Below are positions 25,788 to 33,841 of a stretch of DNA of 50,751 nt, in pieces (positions within the stretch are counted from its first letter, which is position 1; each line of letters starts with the position of its first letter). This stretch comes from Bacteroidota bacterium (GTDB taxonomy: Bacteria > Bacteroidota > Bacteroidia > 2-12-FULL-35-15). A program made the translations under genes and the position numbers. Location: assembly GCA_947466965.1 (NCBI GenBank), contig CANIFU010000014.1, positions 1 through 50,751 of the forward strand, read 5' to 3'. The notes beneath the pieces were generated by a model, which made no database searches, was not told the DNA's origin, and saw nothing but the letters and a program-made list of their open reading frames with translations.

Positions 25788-25816
25788 CAAACTTAATTAA
25801 AACCTATTACCTCCAA
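25788..25816 (-). promoter_or_regulatory. Promoter of small ORF B, with -33 inside a tRNA-like fragment
   Basis: On the minus strand the -7 element is TAAGTTTG (25795-25788). A TTG at 25816-25814 lies 18 bp upstream and belongs to the tRNA-derived sequence CCATTGG. The ATG is 28 bp further on. Confidence 0.5.
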
Positions 25817-25828
25817 TGGGGCTCGAAC
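25813..25828 (-). repeat. tRNA-His T-arm copy in the header of small ORF B
   Basis: CCAATGGGGCTCGAAC is identical to bases 25946-25961 of the intact tRNA-His gene 133 bp away. After CACG the match to the tRNA ends. Confidence 0.9.
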
Positions 25829-25882
25829 ACGTAAAATATTCTAAAAACTGTTGATTTTATTAGGAAATGAGATTGTTTGTTT

Positions 25883-25916
25883 GTGCAGAAAACTATCTAA
25901 AATGACAAAAGCCCCT
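25883..25916. repeat. 34-bp exact direct repeat (header linker, copy B)
   Basis: Identical to 18710-18743; see that copy. Here it lies between the T-arm copy and the tRNA-His terminator. Confidence 0.9.
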
Positions 25917-25931
25917 GAAATCAGGGGCTTT
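25908..25931 (-). terminator. Terminator of tRNA-His
   Basis: A perfect 11-bp stem (AAAGCCCCTGA/TCAGGGGCTTT, loop AA) is followed on the minus strand by TTTTG. It begins 10 bp past the mature tRNA 3' end. Confidence 0.85.
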
Positions 25932-25940
25932 CACTTTAAG

Positions 25941-26015
25941 GGTGGCCAATGGGGCTCGAACCCACGACCCTCGGTACCACAAACCGATATTCTAACCAAC
26001 TGAACTATGGCCACC
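25941..26015 (-). tRNA. tRNA-His (anticodon GTG)
   Basis: The minus strand folds as a full cloverleaf. The acceptor stem is GTGGCCA/TGGCCAC, with an encoded extra 5' G opposite C73 (the tRNA-His identity feature). The D arm contains AGTTGGTTA, the anticodon stem is TCGGT/ACCGA with loop TTGTGGT (anticodon at 25980-25978), and the T arm is GTGGG-TTCGAGC-CCCAT. CCA is not encoded. Its 3' end faces the repeat-bounded region to the left, where partial copies of this end recur. Confidence 0.95.
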
Positions 26016-26032
26016 ATTTTATTTTAAGGGTG

Positions 26033-26063
26033 CAAAGATAGAATTTTTTATAATTACACGAAA
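26033..26063 (-). promoter_or_regulatory. tRNA-His promoter
   Basis: On the minus strand TATCTTTG (26040-26033) is a TAnnTTTG element 18 bp before the tRNA. TTTC at 26063-26060 lies exactly 19 bp upstream, one base off the -33 consensus TTTG. Confidence 0.65.
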
Positions 26064-26130
26064 TATTAAATAATTATTTTGCCCATTATAAGCAATACGG
26101 CCAGCATTTTATTAGTAATTTCGTCTATAA

Positions 26131-28266
26131 ATGAATGAAAAGACTCAAAATACAACCCTCCACATAGAAGGCATGGATTGTGCAAACTGTGCAGCAGGAA
26201 TCACAAAAAGTCTTCAAAAAAACGGAATGGAAAATGTATACGTTGATTTTTCTACCGGAGAAGCTATTTTCTATTTAAAAGAAAGGTCAGCTCTTACTCC
26301 TGCAATAAAAAATATAATCAAACTTGGATACAAAGTTATCGACAGCGAAGTAAAAGAGGCGAACGAAGGAAAACTATCAACCATTGAAAAACGCTTGTAC
26401 CTTAGCTTACCATTTACAATTGTTCTCTTTTTTAGTCATATGCTATTCGGTCACAAATTTATTCTTAACCAACCGCTAACTCAACTGCTATTGTGTCTCC
26501 CTGTTTTTATCATTGGTATCTTTCAATTCGGAAAAAGTGCATTCGGCTCTGTAAGAATAGGGGTACCCAATATGGATGTTCTCATTTTTATTGGTTCCAG
26601 TTCAGCTTTTGTATACAGCCTTGCTGGAATGTATCTGTATGATGCACACGAAGCCCACAATTATCTTTTCTTTGAAACTACTGCAACCATCATTACACTC
26701 GTTTTACTAGGGAATGTTCTTGAGCACCGTTCTGTCAAACAAACCACATCTGCCATAAAAGACCTTTCCGCTTTAAGTGTGAGTACTGCAAAAATAGTAG
26801 GCCTCCAGTTTGGAAAGGAAGTTATTACTGAAATCAGTTATAAGGATATCCCCCTTGGAGCTATCTTACAAGTGAATTCCGGAGATAAGGTCCCTGTTGA
26901 CGGAGAGCTTTATTCAGGCGAAGCGAGTATTGACGAGGCAATGCTAACGGGAGAAAGCATTCCTGTTGATAAAACGCTGAAGGACAAAGTAATTGCTGGA
27001 ACGATTGTTCTGAGCGGTAATTTCAGGATGCGGGCAGAAAAAGTAGGGAATGAAACAACGCTTTCTAAAATCATTGACCTGGTAAAAAAGGCGCAACAGG
27101 CGAAACCAAACATTCAAAAACTAGGCGATAAGATCAGTGCGATATTTGTGCCGATAGTTTTGGGTATTTCAATCCTCACATTTTGTTTTGCTGTTTTTGC
27201 TTTTCATTTAACAATACAGGACGCACTTATGCGTAGCATTGCTATTTTAGTGATCTCTTGTCCGTGTGCCATGGGGCTCGCTACACCAACAGCGGTGATG
27301 GTTGGAATTGGCAGAGCTGCAAAGAAAGGAATCCTTATAAAAGGTGGAAATACTTTAGAAGCTTTTGCCAACATCAAAAATATTGTTTTTGATAAAACAG
27401 GAACCCTGACTACCGGAGAATTTCAGATCAAAAAAATTGAATGTAACATTGATATCGAGCAAGAAGTTAAAGAAATATTACTCAAACTCGAACAGCATTC
27501 CTCCCACCCTATTGCCCAATCTATTGTAAAAGGATTGGCCGGAACACCTGCTACAAAAACATTTTCCAATATTTTTGAAGAAAAAGGATTGAGCATTTCG
27601 GGAAACGATCAGGAACAAAATCAATACAAAGTAGGATCCTTTAAAATAGCAAAACACCTTACCTCGGAAGATAAACACAATGTTTATGTTTTAAAAAACG
27701 ATCAATTAATTGCAACCGTTGATTTGAAGGATGAATTAAAATTAAATGTTAAAGAAAGCATTTCTTTCCTTCAGTCATCTGGCATTAACACTATACTATT
27801 GAGTGGCGATAGTAAATCCAAATGTGATGCGATCGCAGAAAAAACAGGAATAAAAAGCAGTTATAGTGAACAATCGCCTGCACAAAAATTAGAGCTCATT
27901 GAAAAACTAAATGCAACTGCACCCACAGCAATGGTTGGTGATGGAATAAATGACGCACCTGCTTTAGCAAAAGCTGCTGTCGGGATTTCATTGAGCAGCG
28001 CTTCACAAGTTGCAATTCAATCGGCTCAAATCATTTTGCTAAAGAGCAATGACTTATCGTCCCTTGCCGAAGCGCATTTAATTAGTAAACATACATTGAT
28101 CACTATTAAACAAAATTTATTCTGGGCCTTCTTTTACAATGTAATTGCCATTCCAATTGCTGCTGCCGGATTATTAAATCCGATGATCGGAGCATTAGCA
28201 ATGGCACTTTCGGATGTAATTGTGATTGGAAATTCGATAAGGTTAAAGACAAAAAAACTGAAGTAA
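26131..28266 (+). CDS. copA: Copper-type P1B ATPase
   Basis: The 711-aa protein has one N-terminal HMA metal-binding domain (MDCANCAAGI, CxxC near residues 13-18). Membrane helices and an actuator domain (TGES) follow. The P1B metal-site helix carries CPC (SCPCAMGLATP). The P-domain carries DKTGTLT, and the N-domain the HP dipeptide (SSHPIAQS) of heavy-metal ATPases. The hinge motif is GDGINDAPA. The CPC helix with an N-terminal MxCxxC favours Cu(I) export; silver may also be carried. It is divergent from the tRNA-His gene and is not flanked by copper chaperones. It is probably core chromosome at the right border of the accessory region. Confidence 0.93.
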   Translation: MNEKTQNTTLHIEGMDCANCAAGITKSLQKNGMENVYVDFSTGEAIFYLKERSALTPAIKNIIKLGYKVIDSEVKEANEGKLSTIEKRLYLSLPFTIVLFFSHMLFGHKFILNQPLTQLLLCLPVFIIGIFQFGKSAFGSVRIGVPNMDVLIFIGSSSAFVYSLAGMYLYDAHEAHNYLFFETTATIITLVLLGNVLEHRSVKQTTSAIKDLSALSVSTAKIVGLQFGKEVITEISYKDIPLGAILQVNSGDKVPVDGELYSGEASIDEAMLTGESIPVDKTLKDKVIAGTIVLSGNFRMRAEKVGNETTLSKIIDLVKKAQQAKPNIQKLGDKISAIFVPIVLGISILTFCFAVFAFHLTIQDALMRSIAILVISCPCAMGLATPTAVMVGIGRAAKKGILIKGGNTLEAFANIKNIVFDKTGTLTTGEFQIKKIECNIDIEQEVKEILLKLEQHSSHPIAQSIVKGLAGTPATKTFSNIFEEKGLSISGNDQEQNQYKVGSFKIAKHLTSEDKHNVYVLKNDQLIATVDLKDELKLNVKESISFLQSSGINTILLSGDSKSKCDAIAEKTGIKSSYSEQSPAQKLELIEKLNATAPTAMVGDGINDAPALAKAAVGISLSSASQVAIQSAQIILLKSNDLSSLAEAHLISKHTLITIKQNLFWAFFYNVIAIPIAAAGLLNPMIGALAMALSDVIVIGNSIRLKTKKLK

Positions 28267-28333
28267 TCGGAGCGCTTGTCCCTAATCTAAAATTAAAGAT
28301 ATTATATTGCTGAAATAAAAAGGTAAATTCTGA

Positions 28334-29527
28334 ATGACGAATAAAAAATTAAATATATTATTCTTATCTAGCTGGTATCCCAACAGAGTTTTACCAACGC
28401 TGGGAAATTTTGTTCAGAAGCATGCCGAAGCTGTTGCAATGCTTTGCGATGTAACTGCATTGTTTGTTTCTTCAGATGCAAACAATAAAGAAAAATATGA
28501 AATCGTTGAAACGTTTGTCAATAAAGTGCATACGATCAACGTGTATTATAAAAAAGTAGAACACGGCATTCCGGTTCTTGCACAAATCCAAAAAGCAAAT
28601 CGTTACCTAAGAGCACATTTCATCGGATTAAAACTCGTAATTCAAAAATCAGGCTCGATCGATCTCGTGCATCACAATATCTTATATCCGGCAGGAATTA
28701 TTGCTTGGTATTTAAAAAAATTAAAAGGCATTCCTTATATTATTACAGAAAATTGGACCGGTTATTTACCATCCAAAAACACCCATCAAAGCTGGCTGCA
28801 AAGGACGCTTTCTAAACGGATTGCAAAAAATGCCGCTTGTCTCTGCCCTGTTTCCAATGATCTAAAAAAAGCGATGATCGGACAGGGTTTTGTTTCCGAT
28901 TATGAAATCATCTTCAATGTTACAGACACCCGATTATTTTATCCAAAGAAGGATAAAATAAAAATCGATAAAATAAAAATTGTCCATATTTCCACCTTAG
29001 ATGATGCGCATAAAAATGTGTCGGGAATGCTGCGTGTAACGGAACATCTATCAAAACTCAGACAAGATTTTGAAATTTGGTACATTGGAGATGGAGATAT
29101 TCATCCGCATATTAAAACAGCGACAGAACTGAATATATTCAAGAGCTTTGCTTTTTTTGACGGTACAAAATCAACGGCAGAAGTGGCCGAAATCATGCGC
29201 ACAGCAGACTGTTTTTTACTTTTTTCAAACTACGAGAACCTACCTTGTGTCATGGTGGAAGCGCTAGCAAGCGGCATTCCGATCGTATCATCCACAGCGG
29301 GAGGAATTCCTGAACACATCACTCCAAACTTAGGATTACTAGTAAAGCCTTTAGACGAAACCGCTTTATTGAATGTATTAAACAAAGCCATCGATAATAT
29401 TAAGGCTGGAAAATACAATTCAGAGGAATTGAGAAACTATGCTATTAATAATTTTAGCTACGAAAAGGTTGGAGAAAAATTTGTTGATTTGTATAACAAA
29501 ATTCTAAACGAAAAAAAAAATCATTAG
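28334..29527 (+). CDS. Glycosyltransferase family 4 protein
   Basis: The 397-aa protein has the two-Rossmann GT-B layout. The N-terminal half starts LNILFLSSWYPNRVLPTLGN. The C-terminal half contains the family's sugar-nucleotide motif region (SNYENLPCVMVEALASGIPI, then STAGGIPEHI) with the E-x7-E pattern. It transfers a sugar from an activated donor onto a glycan or lipid acceptor at the inner face of the membrane; the sugar cannot be told. A methyltransferase gene follows 90 bp downstream, so the pair may take part in surface-glycan synthesis. A short internal repeat (KIKIDKIKI) occurs near the domain linker. Confidence 0.88.
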   Translation: MTNKKLNILFLSSWYPNRVLPTLGNFVQKHAEAVAMLCDVTALFVSSDANNKEKYEIVETFVNKVHTINVYYKKVEHGIPVLAQIQKANRYLRAHFIGLKLVIQKSGSIDLVHHNILYPAGIIAWYLKKLKGIPYIITENWTGYLPSKNTHQSWLQRTLSKRIAKNAACLCPVSNDLKKAMIGQGFVSDYEIIFNVTDTRLFYPKKDKIKIDKIKIVHISTLDDAHKNVSGMLRVTEHLSKLRQDFEIWYIGDGDIHPHIKTATELNIFKSFAFFDGTKSTAEVAEIMRTADCFLLFSNYENLPCVMVEALASGIPIVSSTAGGIPEHITPNLGLLVKPLDETALLNVLNKAIDNIKAGKYNSEELRNYAINNFSYEKVGEKFVDLYNKILNEKKNH

Positions 29528-29617
29528 CATATCATTGACAGGAAAGCGGCCATCTATTAAATGTGTAAAAAGATCAGATAGCTTTGAACTTCGCAACGAT
29601 AATAATAAAAAACTACC

Positions 29618-30430
29618 ATGAACAAGTTATCTAAACTTTTTAAAGCAATATCGTTAATACTAAAACAACCTGCTTTGCTAAACAAAGTGCTGGACGATGA
29701 TTATGTAAATAAATCCGAAGTTGTAAAAAAGTATAGTCTTACAAATGGTTTAAAAACAATAGAGATCACCAACCTACTGCCAGACTTCAACATTACAGTT
29801 GAGCCTTATGCAGCGTTGGATGGAGGTTCAACCCCAATCGATCTAGCATTATTAAAAGGTTTGGCTGCATCAAAACCGGATTGCGACTATTTTGAAATTG
29901 GCACCTGGCGGGGTGAAAGTGTTGCAAATGTTGCAAGTGTAGCTAAAAAATGTGTAACGCTCAATCTTCCCGATGATACAATGTTATCGATGGGAATGGA
30001 TAAAAAATATGTGGACTTGCACCGCCATTTTTCGAAGGATTTATCGAATGTAATTCACTTACAAGGTAATTCACTTTCTTATGATTATCCATCACTAAAT
30101 CAAAAATTCGATCTCATCTTTATCGATGGAGATCACCATTATGAAAGCGTTAAAAGTGATACAATTAATGCGTTCAAACTTTTAAAAGATGAGCAATCCA
30201 TCATCGTTTGGCACGACTATGGAAATAATCCGGGAGATATCCGCTGGGATGTTTTCAGAGGAATATTAGATGGAAGTCCTTCAGATAAAATCCCCAATCT
30301 TTATCGTGTCTCCAATACTTTATGTGCCATTTATACGCAACAGAAATTAATAGCGGAATATCCCCTCAATAACAGCATCCCCAGGAAGCATTTTTCAATC
30401 AACGTACAGGCTGTAAAAAATTGCAAATAA
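29618..30430 (+). CDS. Class I SAM-dependent methyltransferase (Methyltransf_24-like)
   Basis: The 270-aa protein has a Rossmann methyltransferase core. The SAM-binding glycine-rich strand is YFEIGTWRGESVANVA (about residues 88-103), and the later acidic strand FDLIFIDGDHHYESV (about 167-181) is followed by WHDYG. This resembles glycan- or small-molecule-modifying methyltransferases encoded near glycosyltransferases. Substrate unknown. It is followed by the promoter of the next gene. Confidence 0.8.
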   Translation: MNKLSKLFKAISLILKQPALLNKVLDDDYVNKSEVVKKYSLTNGLKTIEITNLLPDFNITVEPYAALDGGSTPIDLALLKGLAASKPDCDYFEIGTWRGESVANVASVAKKCVTLNLPDDTMLSMGMDKKYVDLHRHFSKDLSNVIHLQGNSLSYDYPSLNQKFDLIFIDGDHHYESVKSDTINAFKLLKDEQSIIVWHDYGNNPGDIRWDVFRGILDGSPSDKIPNLYRVSNTLCAIYTQQKLIAEYPLNNSIPRKHFSINVQAVKNCK

Positions 30431-30480
30431 GGCTAATTTTATCACTTATCAACATTCCACTACAAGATATTAGTAAACAA

Positions 30481-30511
30481 TTTGCATTTTATTACCATTA
30501 TCTTATATTTG
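30481..30511 (+). promoter_or_regulatory. Consensus Bacteroidota promoter before the T9SS Asp-box protein
   Basis: TTTG at 30481-30484 and TATATTTG at 30504-30511 are separated by exactly 19 bp. The start codon at 30554 leaves a leader of about 37 nt. This is the best promoter match in the window. Confidence 0.8.
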
Positions 30512-30553
30512 TGAATCAGAATTAACCATCAATTAATCTAAAATTTAAATTCT

Positions 30554-32518
30554 ATGAAAAAATACTTACTAATTGGTTTGGCTTTTGGTGTAGGAAGTAC
30601 TGCTTTTGCACAAGGCACTGCTACCAACTCAACGTCAAAGCCACTTCAAAAAATCAATCCGATTGCGGCAAAACAAAAAGCTTCGGTGCAAAAAAATCAA
30701 GCTGTTGGTGGTTCAAACGACTCATTTGAGTCGGTTGTAAACAAAATAGGTTCTAAACCAGCGGCTGTTGCTCCTCAAAACAGAGCATTCACGTCATTAC
30801 CTATTGGAACATCAGAATATCAAAATCAAACAAACGCGTCTATCTGTAACCGAGTTGAAAACAACCCAGACGGAACGATTGCTGCAACGTGGACATTTGC
30901 TGCGGATCCTGCTTGGACCGACAGAGGAACCGGATACAATTATTTTGACGGAACAGCTTGGATGGCAAGTCCGACTGTTAGAGTTGAAAGCGCTAGAACT
31001 GGTTTTACCAACATTGGTACTACAGGAACAAACGGTGAGGTAATTATAGCACACGAAGCAAGTGATCTTCACGTGTCAAGAAGAGCAGTAAAAGGAACTG
31101 GTGCATGGACAGAAACAACATTAGGTTTCCCTGATGTATGGTCTCGTTTATCCGTTGGTGGTCCTGCCGGACAATCACTACACGTAATTTCACAAACAAC
31201 AGGAGTTGGTACAACTCCTTTCATGGGACAAGATGGTGCAGTTGCATACTCCCGTTCATTAGACGGTGGTGCTACATGGGATAAATTAAGAACTGTTATT
31301 CCTCAGATAGATGCTGCATCTTACTTAGGATTCGGTGGAGATTCTTATTCAATTGACGCAAACGGAAGTACGATTGTAATCGTTGCCGGTGGTTTTGATG
31401 TAGATGTTGTTCTGATCAAATCAACTGATAATGGTGATACCTGGACAAAAACAATCGTGAAAGATTTTGGTGTTCCATTATTTGATGCGGCAACGATGAT
31501 CACCGATGCAGATGGTGATGCTGTTGCAGATACACTTGAAACATCAGATGCTTCTTTGAATGTTGTTTTAGACAATTCAAACAATGCACACGTATTTTAC
31601 GGTAGAATGCGTGTTATATGTGATGCTCCAGGAACAGGAACAGGATTAGGTTTATCTTATTTCCCATACACAGATGGATTAATGTACTGGAATGAAACGA
31701 TGGCTCCAAATGCACCAGTAATGATTGCAAGTGTTTTAGACCTTAACGGCGATGGTCTTTTGAATGTTTATAATGATCCTGCTGGAACATTATTAGGAAT
31801 GGGAACTTTCCAACGTTCTTTAACATCATTCCCTAGTGCTGGTGTTGACGCTTCAGGTAAATTATATGTGACTTACAGTTCATTATTTGAAGGGATTAAT
31901 GATGTTGGTGAAGGTTATGACACAGAACTTGGTGTTTTAAATGCTATCACTCAGGCTGGAAAAAGTTTCCGTCATCAATATGTTATGCGTTCTAATGACA
32001 ATGGTGCAACATGGTGTACTCCAATTGACATTACACAACCGGATTTAACAAATTCTGCTTACCAATATCACGAAGGTGTTTATGGTGCGATGGCTAAAAG
32101 AGTGGATGGTTTTGTTCATGTTGTCGTTCAAGATGACCAAGCTCCAGGACATGGTGTTTCAACTACAACTACCCCAGATATTCAGGCAGGTGCTGCTAAC
32201 ATCATCTACTACAAAATCCCTGTTGCTGATTTAACTTGTGCAACTTCAATTGACGAAAACACATCTGTTTCTGAAATTAGCTTATACCCAAACCCTGCTT
32301 CAAACAGTGTAAATCTTGTTTTAAACACAACAAAAACTGCTAAAGCAAACATCACCGTTTACAATATGGTTGGACAAGCAATTGCTCAATTAGATAAAAG
32401 CTTAGTGAATGGAAACAATACTATTAAATTAGATATCTCTGCTTATAACACAGGCATCTATTTTGTAAGTATAATTGTTGAAGGCAAAACTTACAGCCAA
32501 AAACTAATTGTTAAATAA
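30554..32518 (+). CDS. T9SS-exported protein with Asp-box (BNR) motifs
   Basis: The 654-aa protein has a signal peptide (MKKYLLIGLAFGVGSTAFA). A low-complexity stretch reaches about residue 80. A sialidase-like beta-propeller region with Asp-box motifs (S-D-G-G-T-W type: SLDGGATW, STDNGDTW, RSNDNGATW) covers about 100-570. The last 75 residues are a T9SS type A sorting domain (LYPNPASNSVNLV ... TGIYFVSI). Catalytic sialidase residues cannot be confirmed; a binding or structural role is equally possible. It has its own consensus promoter and a strong terminator, so it is transcribed alone and perhaps strongly. Confidence 0.87.
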   Translation: MKKYLLIGLAFGVGSTAFAQGTATNSTSKPLQKINPIAAKQKASVQKNQAVGGSNDSFESVVNKIGSKPAAVAPQNRAFTSLPIGTSEYQNQTNASICNRVENNPDGTIAATWTFAADPAWTDRGTGYNYFDGTAWMASPTVRVESARTGFTNIGTTGTNGEVIIAHEASDLHVSRRAVKGTGAWTETTLGFPDVWSRLSVGGPAGQSLHVISQTTGVGTTPFMGQDGAVAYSRSLDGGATWDKLRTVIPQIDAASYLGFGGDSYSIDANGSTIVIVAGGFDVDVVLIKSTDNGDTWTKTIVKDFGVPLFDAATMITDADGDAVADTLETSDASLNVVLDNSNNAHVFYGRMRVICDAPGTGTGLGLSYFPYTDGLMYWNETMAPNAPVMIASVLDLNGDGLLNVYNDPAGTLLGMGTFQRSLTSFPSAGVDASGKLYVTYSSLFEGINDVGEGYDTELGVLNAITQAGKSFRHQYVMRSNDNGATWCTPIDITQPDLTNSAYQYHEGVYGAMAKRVDGFVHVVVQDDQAPGHGVSTTTTPDIQAGAANIIYYKIPVADLTCATSIDENTSVSEISLYPNPASNSVNLVLNTTKTAKANITVYNMVGQAIAQLDKSLVNGNNTIKLDISAYNTGIYFVSIIVEGKTYSQKLIVK

Positions 32519-32538
32519 TTCATTCTTTAATTATTTTG

Positions 32539-32570
32539 AAAGCCCCAAGCACATCGCTTGGGGCTTTTTT
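32539..32570 (+). terminator. Terminator of the T9SS Asp-box gene
   Basis: AAAGCCCCAAGC pairs with GCTTGGGGCTTT and is followed by a T run. Confidence 0.9.
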
Positions 32571-32572
32571 TA

Positions 32573-32580
32573 TATCTTTG
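32573..32580 (+). promoter_or_regulatory. Candidate -7 element of the small membrane-protein gene
   Basis: TATCTTTG matches TAnnTTTG and lies 18 bp before the ATG at 32598, immediately after the terminator. A -33 element is not evident. Confidence 0.45.
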
Positions 32581-32597
32581 ATATATAATTTCACCTC

Positions 32598-33014
32598 ATG
32601 AAGATCAGAAATATCGTAGCCGTAATAGCAGGATTTAGTGCAAGCATTATCATCATTATTATTGGTGAAGCCTTAGCACACGTTATGAACCCACTTCCGG
32701 AAGGAGTAAACATGAACGATCCGGAATCGTTTAAAATATTTATTGCAAATGCACCCGTTTCATTGCATCTGATTATTTTGTGTAATTATGCTTTAGCTTG
32801 TTTTGTAGGGGCTTTAATTTCCTCATCCATTGCCCTTGATAAAAAAATGAACAAGGCGATTAGTTTAGGAGGAATGTTCATGGGTGTTGGTATGTTCAGT
32901 CTAATTTCGCTGTCACACCCTATCTGGGTGGTAGTTTGCTCTGTATTTGTGTTCCTGCCTTTTGCCTACTTAGGTGGAAAGCTTGCAGTAAGAATCTCTA
33001 CTCAGAAAAAATAA
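32598..33014 (+). CDS. Small four-helix membrane protein
   Basis: The 138-aa protein has four hydrophobic helices (about residues 5-25, 55-75, 85-105 and 108-130) linked by short polar loops, with a basic tail. No catalytic motif is visible. Proteins of this kind are common as lone hypothetical genes in Bacteroidota. I cannot name a function. Confidence 0.75.
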   Translation: MKIRNIVAVIAGFSASIIIIIIGEALAHVMNPLPEGVNMNDPESFKIFIANAPVSLHLIILCNYALACFVGALISSSIALDKKMNKAISLGGMFMGVGMFSLISLSHPIWVVVCSVFVFLPFAYLGGKLAVRISTQKK

Positions 33015-33111
33015 ATTTGTCCTAGGCACCTTATGCCTTTTCTTAATAATTATCCAAAGAAATAGTCATTCACTTTTTTGAACCTAATTATTTTATCCAA
33101 GCAAATTCATA

Positions 33112-33149
33112 AAAAAAAGCCCCTCTGAATTTATCAGAAAGGCTTTTTC
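33112..33149. terminator. Hairpin between convergent genes
   Basis: An imperfect stem (AAAGCC and TCTGA paired with TCAGA and GGCTTT) has A and T runs on both sides. It lies between the ends of the small membrane-protein gene (plus) and the 62-aa gene (minus), and may terminate both. Confidence 0.65.
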
Positions 33150-33165
33150 AAATTTCGCAACCTAT

Positions 33166-33354
33166 TTAATTAAGGACCATTTCAAAATGTTCACCATTTT
33201 TTGTTTTACGGATGGAGAGCGCTTTTGAATAGTTGAGAATGTTATTGATGATACTATTTCCGGGCTCATAGGGAAATTCTTTGCTATCATCACTTTTATC
33301 ATTCATCTCGGTAAGCTTAGGTACACTATTTTTTTTAGTAGAAGTTTTATTCAT
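33166..33354 (-). CDS. Small conserved hypothetical protein (62 aa)
   Basis: The protein has a polar, Ser/Lys-rich N-terminus and a compact C-terminal part (NSIINNILNYSKALSIRKTK ending FEMVLN). From memory, similar short proteins ending this way occur widely in Bacteroidota genomes, which supports a real gene. No function is known to me. It lies between a convergent terminator and the repeat region that follows the sigma-factor gene. Confidence 0.65.
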   Translation of the reverse strand: MNKTSTKKNSVPKLTEMNDKSDDSKEFPYEPGNSIINNILNYSKALSIRKTKNGEHFEMVLN

Positions 33355-33503
33355 TCGCTTTGTTTAGAGGTTTATAAAAGAATAACGAAGGTGAAAGGGG
33401 TTTATTGTATTAGGGGTAAAAAAACATAAAAAATTTCTCCACTTCGGTCGAAATGACAACTGAGTAGGCTCGAAATGACTGCCCAGATTGATTTTCAATA
33501 AAA

Positions 33504-33531
33504 AAGGGCCATTCCTTTCGAAACAGCCCTT
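33504..33531 (-). terminator. Probable terminator downstream of the repeat array
   Basis: On the minus strand AAGGGC pairs with GCCCTT across a 16-nt loop and is followed by a T run. If used, the mRNA of the sigma-factor gene at 33842 would carry the whole repeat array as its 3' UTR. Confidence 0.4.
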
Positions 33532-33540
33532 ATCCTTATA

Positions 33541-33841
33541 ACTTAACCACCCAATTACTTAATCACTTAGTTACCCTATTACTTAATAACTTACTTAATC
33601 ACTTACTTACCCAATTACTTAATCACTTACCCAATTACTTATAACTTAATCACCCAATTACTTAATCACTTAACCACCCAATTACTTAATCACTTACTTA
33701 CCCAATTACTTAATCACTTAATCACCCAATTACTTAATCACTTACTTACCCAATTACTTAATCACTTACTTAATCACTTACTTAACCAATTACTTAATCA
33801 CTTACTTACCCAATTACTTAATCACTTAGTTACCCAATTAC
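33541..33841. repeat. Degenerate tandem array of CAATTACTTA(ATCACTTA)n units
   Basis: About 300 bp consist of units such as CCCAATTACTTAATCACTTA with extra ACTTAC insertions. CAATTACTTA occurs about eleven times, at spacings of roughly 20 to 37 bp. There are no unique spacers. All frames are closed. The array starts at the stop codon of the sigma-factor gene. Confidence 0.9.

Noticed and set aside
26131-28266. copA as part of the tRNA-His insertion array
   Set aside because: It lies on the upstream side of the tRNA, beyond its promoter, with no boundary repeat to its right; insertions at the 3' end would be on the left only.
33541-33841. Possible CRISPR array
   Set aside because: The units follow each other without unique spacers, unit length varies, and no cas gene is in the window. 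It is a degenerate tandem repeat.
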